This document shows, piece by piece, positions 35,030 through 43,780 of a stretch of DNA of 54,556 nt (position 1 is its first letter; each line of letters starts with the position of its first letter). The position numbers and the translations under genes are program-made. The stretch comes from Clostridium sp. Cult2 (GTDB lineage: Bacteria; Bacillota; Clostridia; Tissierellales; Tepidimicrobiaceae). Below the pieces are notes generated by a model. The model made no database searches, was not told the origin of the DNA, and was given only the letters and a program-made list of their open reading frames with translations. The stretch lies in contig NZ_PPXX01000118.1 of assembly GCF_021655075.1 (NCBI RefSeq), positions 1 through 54,556 on the forward strand, given 5' to 3'.

Positions 35030-35473
35030 TTAAACCTCCTCTTTTAAATTATTATAAAATTTACTCAAATTGGTTAATAAATTTTCTATCTCATCTATTT
35101 TCATCTTTTTTAAGGCAACATAGGTAACCCTATTGCTTCTCTCTTGTCGAATAACATTGATTAAATTCAACCCTTTTTCTGTGATTTTCACTCTAGTAAC
35201 CCTTCTATCTTCTATATCGTCCATTCTACTAACTAATTCTTTTTCTTCTAAACGAGAAATCTTTTCCGACATGGTGTTTTGCGCCCTATTAAATTTATTA
35301 GAAATTTCATTAATAGTGGGAGGGGTCTCACAAAAACTTAAGTAGATTAATAGGTGATATTGATCATAAGTTAAATCGTATTCCTGAGCTATCTGATGCC
35401 CTTTTTTATGGATAATATTGCTACATTCTCTAATATAATTTGATATGGTTTCAGAAGTTTTTTGCAACTCCAT
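35030..35473 (-). CDS. MarR family transcriptional regulator
   Basis: Winged-helix repressor, usually released by small aromatic or toxic ligands. Seen: 147 aa. The helix-turn-helix part covers about 48-75 (PPTINEISNKFNRAQNTMSEKISRLEEKELV, given in two pieces: TINEISNKFNRAQNTM and SEKISRLEEKELV). The wing is DDIEDRRVTRVKITEKG. ATG 35473 follows GGAGATGATAAT. It directly precedes the ABC exporter gene. A sigma-A promoter and an overlapping palindrome upstream suggest autorepression. Confidence 0.92.
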   Translation of the reverse strand: MELQKTSETISNYIRECSNIIHKKGHQIAQEYDLTYDQYHLLIYLSFCETPPTINEISNKFNRAQNTMSEKISRLEEKELVSRMDDIEDRRVTRVKITEKGLNLINVIRQERSNRVTYVALKKMKIDEIENLLTNLSKFYNNLKEEV

Positions 35474-35508
35474 ATTATCATCTCCATAATTATTTTCGCC
35501 TACCTAAT

Positions 35509-35525
35509 ATATCGTACAACGATAT
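35509..35525. promoter_or_regulatory. Palindromic operator of the MarR-ABC operon
   Basis: ATATCGT-ACA-ACGATAT, perfect 7-bp arms and a 3-bp spacer, 36 bp before the marR start. It touches the -10 box (35524-35529) and covers the start site, the classic place for autorepression. The MFS gene starts 74 bp on the other side. Confidence 0.7.
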
Positions 35526-35552
35526 TGTATCATCTCTATTCCTTTTTTTCAA
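35524..35552 (-). promoter_or_regulatory. Sigma-A promoter of marR-ABC
   Basis: Minus strand TTGAAA (35547-35552), 17-nt spacer, TACAAT (35524-35529); transcription would begin inside the palindromic operator. Confidence 0.75.
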
Positions 35553-35598
35553 TAATAATATATAATATTATCTAGCACATAAATCTAAGGAGGATATT

Positions 35599-36774
35599 AT
35601 GAATTTATTATTAATGTTTTTTACTACATTTTTTATACAGCTTATTATTACAACAGAAATGAATATTATAGCACCCTTGGCACCTTATTTATCTCAATAT
35701 TTTAATATTAAAGATAGTTCAGTGATAATGTTTAATATCGGATATTCTCTTGTAGGCCTTCTAGCTCCATTTTTTGGAGTTTTTGCTGATAGATATGGAA
35801 AAAAGAAAAGTTTAATGGTGGCCTTAACTTTATATATTACTGGTACACTTATAAGTGGATTTGCTAGGAATCCACTTATATACGCTTTTGGTAGGACTTT
35901 CATAGGAATTGGATACTTTTCTCTTAGTGGCACCAATTTGTCTTATTTAAGTGAATTTATTCCTTATGCTTCAAGGGGTAAAGCTTCAGGAATATTAAGA
36001 GGTGCTTTCGGTATTGCAATATTACTTAGCCCCTTATATGCAGCTAATATGATAAACAAATTTGGAAATTTAAAGAGCGTGTATCTTCCCCTAACAATTA
36101 TTGGAGTTAGTTGTTTGTTATTGTTATTTAAACTACCAGAAACAAAAAAATCAAAGGATATAAAAGTTGATTTAGAGGAATTGTTTACCATGGTGAAAAA
36201 CCCAATTAGTTACAAATCCTTGATTGTAGTTTTTTTAATTCTTTCAGCACCTGCTTTGCTGCTAAACTTCCTAGGTATATATATATCCAATAACTTTAAT
36301 CTTAATCAAGTGCAAATTGGTTATATATATACTATAATTGCAGTTGGTACCATTTTAGGTATTGTTTTTGCTACTCTTTTAACTGATAGAATAGGTAAAG
36401 AAAAATTGTCTAGAATCTTTTTTATTCTTGTATTGTTGGCTTTAGTTGCCATGGTTTTTTCAAAATCTATTAAAATTATTGTTGGATTTTTGACTTTAAT
36501 TACAGTTGGTATAGATGGAGGATGGACTGCTTATCAAACTCTTTGTTCTGAAATATATCCAGAAAAAAGAGGTACTTTTATGAGTATAGTTTATACCGTC
36601 AATGCAATTACAGTAATTGTCTGCTCCCTTTTAGGCCCAATTCTCTATAATTGGGGTGGTTATAAACTACTGGTAGTCATTTCTGTAATAAATACTATTA
36701 TTGCTATTAACATATTATTTAGTATGTCCATAGAAAAAAGTATAGTTAAAAATCATAACCCCTCTAAATTCTAG
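35599..36774 (+). CDS. MFS transporter
   Basis: Major facilitator exporter or importer with about twelve spans. Seen: 391 aa. The opening LLMFFTTFFIQLIITTEMNI and the family loop GVFADRYGKKKSLMVALTLY between spans 2 and 3 are present, as are FGRTFIGIGYFSLSGTNLSY and a second-half loop ATLLTDRIGKEKLSRI. ATG 35599 follows AAGGAGGATATT. It is divergent from marR across the operator region, so the same regulator may affect it. Substrate unknown. Its last codons and stop lie within a bidirectional terminator shared with the convergent gene. Confidence 0.88.
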   Translation: MNLLLMFFTTFFIQLIITTEMNIIAPLAPYLSQYFNIKDSSVIMFNIGYSLVGLLAPFFGVFADRYGKKKSLMVALTLYITGTLISGFARNPLIYAFGRTFIGIGYFSLSGTNLSYLSEFIPYASRGKASGILRGAFGIAILLSPLYAANMINKFGNLKSVYLPLTIIGVSCLLLLFKLPETKKSKDIKVDLEELFTMVKNPISYKSLIVVFLILSAPALLLNFLGIYISNNFNLNQVQIGYIYTIIAVGTILGIVFATLLTDRIGKEKLSRIFFILVLLALVAMVFSKSIKIIVGFLTLITVGIDGGWTAYQTLCSEIYPEKRGTFMSIVYTVNAITVIVCSLLGPILYNWGGYKLLVVISVINTIIAINILFSMSIEKSIVKNHNPSKF

Positions 36775-36785
36775 AGGGGTTTTCT
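36757..36785. terminator. Shared bidirectional terminator of two convergent genes
   Basis: AACCCCTCTA (36757-36766) pairs with TAGAGGGGTT (36772-36781), with TTTTCTTT after it on the plus strand and GATTTTT on the minus strand. The stops of both flanking genes are inside the hairpin, and the coding regions overlap by 11 bp (36764-36774). Confidence 0.85.
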
Positions 36786-38662
36786 TTATAATAGACTAAT
36801 AATGAAATTAAATAGAAAATCATATATATAAAAGTTATCATACCTGTATCATTAAGTAAGAAACCAATAATACTAGTAATGATTATCAAATAAGCTTCTT
36901 TTTTTGTTTTTTGGTTAATCCCACTTAATAAGGTTCTAAGGGAAATTATTTGTGAAGCTATTACTATACTAAAGGGAGGCAATAAAGTTAGTTTAATTAA
37001 TTCCATTGCTTTTATTTTAAACATGTCTATAACTTCACCAATCCCAAAGGTTTTTATCCTTATTAAAAAATTAATAGCATGGCTCTTTTCATTGCTAAGA
37101 TAATCAAAGTACATGTTTACACTAAATATTATAACTCCTACTAATATTAATACAATTAAATTTTTTATATTCCAATTGTTACCTAGTAAATTTAAATATA
37201 TTATAATTAAAAACATAGCTACAGCAGTTAAAAAGCCTCCAGTATTTGCTCCATAATTTGTAGATAAAACTATAATATTTGCAATAGTATATAATAAACA
37301 AATTAGATTTTTTACAAGTTGATTTCTAATCAAATCCTTTATGAAAAAACAACTGATTATTGAACTAACTAATAAAACTCCCATTATTCCATTGTTAAAT
37401 CCATAATATCTAGCTCCATAAAACAAATTATTAAAGCCTATATAAGAATTATAGATAATTTCTGGATAAAAAAGGATTCCAAATACAATTAATATATAGG
37501 TTAGTGTTGCAAATAATCCTATAGTGTTTATTTCCTTGTCTGACATAAAAATGGTAATAATATAGGTAGTTAACAAGTTAATAAATAAATATAATGCAAT
37601 ATTTATATGTAAAGTTGATGCTCCCATCAACACTCCAATAAAAATATTAATAATAATGAAACTGTTGAATAAATTTATCTTATCAAATTTATCTTTTCTA
37701 TTTTTATAAATATAATAAGCAGTATAACATTGAATAAAATAAACCAATCCATGGAATATATATGTTATCCACATTAAATTAATAGTCCTTTTAAATAAAC
37801 TATTAGCATAGTTTAGGTTGTTTTCTTTTTCTACAATATCTATTTCATTGCCTATAAAAGAAGTATCTTTCTCACCATGGATAGAAATTAAATCTGCATA
37901 TATATCTTCTAATGTTACAAAGCCTTCCCTTTTAGTAGAGGAACTCTTAATAATACCGCTCTTTTCCCCGTTAATATAGACAATAGGAACTAGATTTCTA
38001 TTAATAATATACTTCATCTTTTGAGACACTTTGTTTGGGACTATAATAATGTTATAATCTTTATATTCCTCAATATAATTCCTTAATAGCATGGTCCTGT
38101 AATTAATCTCATCTATATCATAGGAGAGGACAAGTATATTAGACTTAGATAGATGAAAATTGGTTTTGTTTATCAACCAATTCTTATCGTATTTTATTTC
38201 TATTTCTCCAGACCTAATGCTACCAGTATTGTCTGCAGCAACAATTGCTGAGGAATTATCCCCTATATAGGATACACCTTCCTCTTTCAATTTCTCTCCT
38301 AAAGTATTTACTCGAATGTTTTTAACCCCTTTTGTTACACCTTTATACATATCTTGAAATCCTGATACAATAATAGTTCCATTTTCATCTTTGTAAAGTC
38401 CTTTATAATCTTCTGGTTTGACTCCAACTTTTCTACCTGCTGCAATGGAAAAATAATAGCTTTCAGTTCCAGCTGGTTTTCTTGTTTTTAGGTTAATATA
38501 TCCAGTTCCAAAATTAATTCCATCGGTAATGGTTTCTATAATTTCTAAATCCAGTTCATCCACTAGAATTAATATTGATTTCCCCTCTATAGCGTAAGTA
38601 GTATTGCTTAACAAAAAGACTATAATTATTACTAAGACCATTATTAAATTACGTTTCTCCAT
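36764..38662 (-). CDS. Large membrane protein with N-terminal extracytoplasmic alkaline-phosphatase-like domain
   Basis: Unknown function. Seen: about 632 aa. A signal peptide or anchor (about 1-25) and an extracytoplasmic domain (about 25-290) are followed by roughly eleven spans. The domain includes GTGYINLKTRKPAGTESYYF, SIAAGRKVGV and NILVLSYDID, which recall Firmicute and actinobacterial proteins with a degenerate alkaline-phosphatase-superfamily fold (typically MNxRTxGxxxxxxxYxxIxAG). ATG 38662 is preferred because AAGGGTGTTCC precedes it; an upstream ATG at 38701 overlaps the previous small gene. It follows a 68-aa membrane protein and may form a pair with it. Confidence 0.75.
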   Translation of the reverse strand: MEKRNLIMVLVIIIVFLLSNTTYAIEGKSILILVDELDLEIIETITDGINFGTGYINLKTRKPAGTESYYFSIAAGRKVGVKPEDYKGLYKDENGTIIVSGFQDMYKGVTKGVKNIRVNTLGEKLKEEGVSYIGDNSSAIVAADNTGSIRSGEIEIKYDKNWLINKTNFHLSKSNILVLSYDIDEINYRTMLLRNYIEEYKDYNIIIVPNKVSQKMKYIINRNLVPIVYINGEKSGIIKSSSTKREGFVTLEDIYADLISIHGEKDTSFIGNEIDIVEKENNLNYANSLFKRTINLMWITYIFHGLVYFIQCYTAYYIYKNRKDKFDKINLFNSFIIINIFIGVLMGASTLHINIALYLFINLLTTYIITIFMSDKEINTIGLFATLTYILIVFGILFYPEIIYNSYIGFNNLFYGARYYGFNNGIMGVLLVSSIISCFFIKDLIRNQLVKNLICLLYTIANIIVLSTNYGANTGGFLTAVAMFLIIIYLNLLGNNWNIKNLIVLILVGVIIFSVNMYFDYLSNEKSHAINFLIRIKTFGIGEVIDMFKIKAMELIKLTLLPPFSIVIASQIISLRTLLSGINQKTKKEAYLIIITSIIGFLLNDTGMITFIYMIFYLISLLVYYKENPSRI

Positions 38663-38673
38663 AGGAACACCCT

Positions 38674-38880
38674 TTAATATATAATGTAGTTTATAATGCA
38701 AAATACTCCCAATACTATTGAGAGGATTCCAAAAAATATTTTATATTTGTAGAAACCAGTTCTTTTATCTATTTCTTTTTCTATAATATCTCTCTCATTT
38801 CCTATCTTTTCAAGTGTATATCTTTGATTTAAAATTGAAAAAAAGCCTAGTATTATAAATAATATTCCCATTAATAACAT
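38674..38880 (-). CDS. Small membrane protein, 68 aa
   Basis: Not recognised. Seen: two hydrophobic segments (about residues 1-17 and 48-67) separated by a charged loop (EKIGNERDIIEKEIDKRTGF, about residues 24-43), so both ends are probably on the same side. ATG 38880 follows GAGGCGATATAG. It lies 14 bp after the XRE-TPR regulator gene and 11 bp before the large membrane protein, suggesting one transcript and possibly one complex. Confidence 0.7.
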   Translation of the reverse strand: MLLMGILFIILGFFSILNQRYTLEKIGNERDIIEKEIDKRTGFYKYKIFFGILSIVLGVFCIINYIIY

Positions 38881-38894
38881 CTATATCGCCTCAT

Positions 38895-39632
38895 TCAAAT
38901 AATATTAGAAATACAACTTTCCAACTTTAATACCCTTTCATCTTTAAACACTATTTTATTTATAATGCTCTTCGATATTTCATAATTACCTAATTTATAA
39001 TAGGATAATGCCTTATAATAAAGCATACTATCTTCTTTACCATATGAACTTGCAAGATTATAATAGGTTATTGCCATTTCATAGTTTTTATCCATAAAAT
39101 ATGTTTTACCCATAGCTAAATAACAATTATTAATATAGTCTATATCTCCTTCTCTAAAAAAGTATAGAATACTTTTAGAAAAATGTGCTATAGCACAAGA
39201 ATATAACCCCTCTCTATAAAGAAAGTTCCCCTTTGTTTTTAGGGCTCTAGCTAATAAATCTTCTAGATTATATTTCTTCGATAGGTATATTATCTTATAT
39301 AGTCCCCAATACTTTTCATTCTTATCTAAACTACGATTAACTGATATTTTATCCAATTCATCTATACATATTTCTCGAGCAATGTCTTTTTCATTTTTTA
39401 CAAAATGAGAAGCAGTTATATCCAATTGTATACCCTGTTCTTCAGCTTTAGAATTTAAAACATCAGCAAGATAGGTAGCATTGATAATATTAATAGACCT
39501 TTTACCATTTTCAAACATGGAGATATAATTTTTTGACATATTTCTACCTGATAAATCCTCTTGGGTTAACCCTAATATCTTTCTAATCTGTCTCAGCCTA
39601 TGACCAGGTTTTAATATTGTAAAATAGTCCAT
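38895..39632 (-). CDS. XRE helix-turn-helix regulator with TPR repeats
   Basis: Seen: 245 aa. The N-terminal Cro/C1-type HTH (about 10-65) has HRLRQIRKILGLTQEDLSG and KNYISMFENGKRSINI. Helical tetratricopeptide-like repeats (about 100-240) include YSCAIAHFSKSILYF, INNCYLAMGKTYFMDKNYEM and MLYYKALSYYKLGNYEIS. This layout is shared with peptide-responsive (RRNPP-like) and starvation regulators, though no short signal-peptide gene is visible nearby. ATG 39632 follows AGGAGGGGATATGTT. It is probably co-transcribed with the two membrane proteins downstream. Confidence 0.85.
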   Translation of the reverse strand: MDYFTILKPGHRLRQIRKILGLTQEDLSGRNMSKNYISMFENGKRSINIINATYLADVLNSKAEEQGIQLDITASHFVKNEKDIAREICIDELDKISVNRSLDKNEKYWGLYKIIYLSKKYNLEDLLARALKTKGNFLYREGLYSCAIAHFSKSILYFFREGDIDYINNCYLAMGKTYFMDKNYEMAITYYNLASSYGKEDSMLYYKALSYYKLGNYEISKSIINKIVFKDERVLKLESCISNII

Positions 39633-39675
39633 AACATATCCCCTCCTATTCAATCATTTAAACCTATTATATTAC

Positions 39676-40500
39676 TCAATTAACTTTACTGTATAACCAA
39701 TTTATTATATCAAGTAAAACCTTATCCTTCTCCTTCTCATTTAATATTTCGTGGTATAAATTGTCATAGATTTTAATCTCTTTATCTATTGATGGAATAT
39801 TATTATATAGAAACATGGCAGTCTCCATTGGAACTATCCTATCTTTCTCTCCATGAATAATTAAGCATGGATAATTATAATTTCCTAAGTTCTTCCCAAT
39901 CCAATTAGTTCCCTTTACTAGGAATTGAATATAAAAATTTAATGTAGCTTCCTTTAACACTAGTGTATCATTTTCATAGTCTTCAACAACTTCTGCCACA
40001 CTGCATATATCTTTTGAAAGTTGATTTTTTATCTTCATCTTAGGTAGAAATATATTGATTAAATTAAAAATATCTCCTTTTATTCCCTCTACCTGAGGTA
40101 ACCTTCTCACTGCTGCTCCTGAAAAAATCTGTCCGTTTAACTTGTTAGGATACTTGATGCCATATAAACAGGTAATAAATCCTCCCATGCTATGTCCCAA
40201 CATAAATAATGGTAAATTAGGATATTCTTCTTTTGCTAGATCTACCACTCTATCTGCATCATTAGCAAATTCCATAAAGCTATCAATATGACCTTTTATA
40301 CCTTTACTTCTACCATGTCCCCTTAAATCATATCTATAAACCCCGATTTTAGCTGCATTCAATTTTTTTACTACATAATCATATCGATTTAGATGTTCGG
40401 CAAAGCCGTGATTTATAACTATATTGGCTATTGCCCCCTCTGGTATATCTTTTTTAAGATAGAGTTTAATATTTCCCTCACTGTTTAAATAGTTTTCCAT
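39676..40500 (-). CDS. Alpha/beta hydrolase, monoacylglycerol-lipase/lysophospholipase-like
   Basis: Seen: 274 aa. Serine-aminopeptidase-type hydrolase_4 domain: IVINHGFAEHLNRYDYV, VYRYDLRGHGRSKG, nucleophile elbow MLGHSMGGF (Ser), IIHGEKDRIVP (Asp) and a late YHEILNE (His), so the triad is complete. No signal peptide, hence cytoplasmic. Start ATG 40500 follows AGGGGG by 6 nt; a longer frame to 40581 lies within addA. The gene overlaps the end of addA by 23 bp, so it is translationally coupled, although a functional link is not evident. Confidence 0.85.
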   Translation of the reverse strand: MENYLNSEGNIKLYLKKDIPEGAIANIVINHGFAEHLNRYDYVVKKLNAAKIGVYRYDLRGHGRSKGIKGHIDSFMEFANDADRVVDLAKEEYPNLPLFMLGHSMGGFITCLYGIKYPNKLNGQIFSGAAVRRLPQVEGIKGDIFNLINIFLPKMKIKNQLSKDICSVAEVVEDYENDTLVLKEATLNFYIQFLVKGTNWIGKNLGNYNYPCLIIHGEKDRIVPMETAMFLYNNIPSIDKEIKIYDNLYHEILNEKEKDKVLLDIINWLYSKVN

Positions 40501-43500
40501 TCCAATCCCCCTTGTTAATATTACACAATATACTATATTCACAATATTCTCTACATCGATTGGATTTATTATATTTTTCAATAGAATTATTATTATTAAT
40601 AAACTGAATAAATTGTTTTACATCTTCGTAATTTTTTTCTAAACTATCCTTACTTATGTCTATCTCAGCAAATTCTCCTGTTTCTAAAAATAATATGGCA
40701 ACTCTCCCTATCTCCATATTAGTAGTCCTTTTAAAAGCATTAGCATAAACCTGTAGCTGAGGCTGGTATTTATTTACTAGCTGTTCTTTATTATGCATTC
40801 GGTTAGTTTTAAAATCCAATATTTCAGCCTTACCGCCTTTAATATTTATTCTATCTATTATACCATATAAGTAAGCATCTTCCACTTTTAAGTAAATCTC
40901 CTTTTCCGAATAGGTTTCATCAAAATCTTCACTATAATATTGTAAATAATTCTTTATATATGGATATAATTCATTTTTTATTTCTTGATTATATTCAATT
41001 CCAAAATAATTAACCACTCTTTTCATCAATTTATCAGGTTCCATACCCAATTTATAATGTTGACAAAATTTGTGAACTATATCTCCTTTAATAGCTGGAT
41101 TTAGAACTAAAGGCATTCCTTTGCTTCTATGGTTAGCTGTATCTAGGGAAAGTCTTTTGTAATAGTTCATGAAAAACCTTCGTCTACATTCATTGAATTC
41201 AATATATTGGGAAGCACTAATTCTAGAAAAAATTTTATGATTATACCCTTCCACTTTCTGAAGTAATGGAAATTGCTTCTTGTCAAAGGGTTTAGTGTCC
41301 AACAAATCATTGTTGAGACCTACAATTGGCTTGTATGAATTAGGCTTATACTTGATATTATCGATAACTTTTATATGGTCTGTATCAATAAGATCTTGAA
41401 CTATTTTTTTAAAACCCCTATCCTTCCCTTGGTTGCCAATTATCAATCTTTTTTCTGCCCTAGTCATAGCTACATATAATAAACGTTTATACTCTTCATC
41501 TTCATTAGCTCTAATATCTCCTTTTATTTTATCATAAAATGGAGATTTTTTATCGTATTTAAATCCAACTCCCTTGTCCTTATCTAACAGTATATAAGGC
41601 TGTTGATAGTTAAATCCCCTTGACATCTGAGGAATTACCACTACAGGAAATTGTAGGCCTTTAGATTTATGGATGGTCATTAATTTCACCGCATCTGCAT
41701 CCTCTGAGTGAATTTTTGCTTGAGATTCGTCTGTATCCTTTAATCTCTCAACATAATCTATAAAATCTTCTAAAGAACCTGAAGTATTCCTATCGAAACC
41801 TAAAGTCATTTCTAAAAATTTATAGATATTTGAGACTAACTGCCTACCTCCATTATATAACATAAGACTTTCCATATAATAGGTCTTGTTTATAAGTTCC
41901 AATAATAATGGATAAACTCCATATAAACCTTTCTTTGTCATTAGATTATTTAAAAGTTTTTTCGTTTTTTTAATCCTTATCTTTTCATCATCTTCTATAT
42001 ATTCAATATTCTTGTCTAATGTGTCTAACAGACAATTCTCTTTATATCTTAAAAACCAATATAAGGTCTTGTCCGAAAGACCTACCATAGGACTTCTTAA
42101 AAAACCTAAGGTAGATATGGTATCATATCTATTACTAATAGTCTTTAAAGCATTCATAATATCTATAATCTCTTGGCCTTGATAAAACCCTTTCCCCCCT
42201 ATATTATAATAGGGAATTCCATATTCCATCAATGCTTCTTCATATATATAATCCGTAGTTGCCGCCCTAAATAATAAGGCAAAATCACCATATCTAAATC
42301 CATATTCCCCAACAAGCTCTTTTATCCTACTAGCTATTAGTCTACTTTCATAATAGGTATTATAATTAGATTCATCTATATTAGGAGGAGGTGTTAAATC
42401 CCTATTTTCCAATATTTCCACATCTATCTCATTATCAGAAATATGATAATTCTTCAAACTTATATACTTAGTACCCATTAATTTATCAAATAATGAGTTT
42501 ACAAACTCTAAGATAGTATCAACAGTTCTAAAATTCTTATCTAGATTAATAGTCTTCTGATTTGATATCCTCTCCATATCCACAATCACATCATAGAAGA
42601 CCTGCAGGTCTGCTCCTCTAAATCCATATATGGATTGTTTTGGATCGCCAACTACAAAGAGATTGTTTCTATCTAATAATTTCTCTTTAGAGCAAAGTTT
42701 ATAGAATATCTTTTTCTGTAACTCATTGGTATCTTGGAATTCATCTACCATAATGTATTTATACTTATCTTGATATTTTTGCCTAGTGGATTCATCTTCT
42801 AGTAATTCTAATACTAATATCTGCAAATCATCGTAGTCTAAACTACCTAATTCATCTTTCTTCTTTCTATATTTTTCATCAATTTCAATTAATAGTTTAA
42901 AAAGCCCTTCATATAGCCATAGATAATCTTTTTCTTTAATAAGGAATACATTATTTATAGTATTCTTTAAACTTTCTATTCTGTGTATCTCTTTTGAATT
43001 GGTTCCAATATTATCATATATATATTCTAGAATTGGAATCAATTCTTCTTCTGAATAATTATCCTCATAGAAATTAAACCAGATACTGTCAGTCCTTAAT
43101 TTATCAATCTTAGAATTCTTTCTAGACCTCTCCATTAAATATATGAAACTATCTTTAATATACTGAATATCCTCTGGATTTAATTGAACATTAGAGATAT
43201 AAGACAAGGTCATATCTTTTACTTCTTCAAAAGAATAACCCACTGTCCTTATTTTATTATAAATGGCTTTTAGCTCAGTTACCACTTTGATCAAATCATC
43301 TCTATTGAATATTTTTACTAAATTATAGATATTTTCATCTTCTTCTATGGATTGTATTAATTCTTCCAATATGGTATCTTCTAGTAATAAGTTGGCTTCA
43401 TCTTGGTCTAGCACGGTAAACATAGGGTCAATACCCGCTTCCAAAGCATTGTCCCTTAGGATATTGCCACAGAAACTATGAATGGTGGATATATTTGATT

Positions 43501-43780
43501 TTTCCATATCCCTATAATATCTATGCCATTTTTCTCCAAGAGAAAATCTTTTCTTTATCTCTTCCCTAATCCTTTCCTTCATCTCTTGGGTGGCTTTTTT
43601 AGTAAAGGTTATGGCAACAATGGATTCTACTTCTTTGTTCTCTTCTAAATCACCATGTTCTAATATGTATATATACCTTTCCGTAAGTACTTTGGTCTTC
43701 CCAGTACCTGCGCCAGCGTTTACAGCTAGATTTTTATCTATAGTTTTTATGGCTAAATCTTGCTCTTTTGTATTATCCAA
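40478..43780 (-). CDS. addA: AddA helicase-nuclease subunit, with an unusual cysteine cluster
   Basis: ATP-dependent helicase and exonuclease subunit of the AddAB double-strand-break processing complex. Seen: 1100 aa. UvrD-type helicase motifs are Walker A NAGAGTGKT (21-29), IMVDEFQDTNELQ, GDPKQSIYGFRGAD, LMTIHKSKGLQFPVVV and LYVAMTRAEKRL. The nuclease part has GIIDR (Asp976) and ILDFKTN (Asp989/Lys991). Cysteines 865, 1076, 1080 and 1086 (FNECRRRFF ... CREYCEYSILC) match the four-cysteine iron-sulphur staple normally placed in AddB. Start TTG 43780, with GGAGGTGG inside the end of addB; the genes abut. Confidence 0.92.
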   Translation of the reverse strand: MDNTKEQDLAIKTIDKNLAVNAGAGTGKTKVLTERYIYILEHGDLEENKEVESIVAITFTKKATQEMKERIREEIKKRFSLGEKWHRYYRDMEKSNISTIHSFCGNILRDNALEAGIDPMFTVLDQDEANLLLEDTILEELIQSIEEDENIYNLVKIFNRDDLIKVVTELKAIYNKIRTVGYSFEEVKDMTLSYISNVQLNPEDIQYIKDSFIYLMERSRKNSKIDKLRTDSIWFNFYEDNYSEEELIPILEYIYDNIGTNSKEIHRIESLKNTINNVFLIKEKDYLWLYEGLFKLLIEIDEKYRKKKDELGSLDYDDLQILVLELLEDESTRQKYQDKYKYIMVDEFQDTNELQKKIFYKLCSKEKLLDRNNLFVVGDPKQSIYGFRGADLQVFYDVIVDMERISNQKTINLDKNFRTVDTILEFVNSLFDKLMGTKYISLKNYHISDNEIDVEILENRDLTPPPNIDESNYNTYYESRLIASRIKELVGEYGFRYGDFALLFRAATTDYIYEEALMEYGIPYYNIGGKGFYQGQEIIDIMNALKTISNRYDTISTLGFLRSPMVGLSDKTLYWFLRYKENCLLDTLDKNIEYIEDDEKIRIKKTKKLLNNLMTKKGLYGVYPLLLELINKTYYMESLMLYNGGRQLVSNIYKFLEMTLGFDRNTSGSLEDFIDYVERLKDTDESQAKIHSEDADAVKLMTIHKSKGLQFPVVVIPQMSRGFNYQQPYILLDKDKGVGFKYDKKSPFYDKIKGDIRANEDEEYKRLLYVAMTRAEKRLIIGNQGKDRGFKKIVQDLIDTDHIKVIDNIKYKPNSYKPIVGLNNDLLDTKPFDKKQFPLLQKVEGYNHKIFSRISASQYIEFNECRRRFFMNYYKRLSLDTANHRSKGMPLVLNPAIKGDIVHKFCQHYKLGMEPDKLMKRVVNYFGIEYNQEIKNELYPYIKNYLQYYSEDFDETYSEKEIYLKVEDAYLYGIIDRINIKGGKAEILDFKTNRMHNKEQLVNKYQPQLQVYANAFKRTTNMEIGRVAILFLETGEFAEIDISKDSLEKNYEDVKQFIQFINNNNSIEKYNKSNRCREYCEYSILCNINKGDWNGKLFKQ

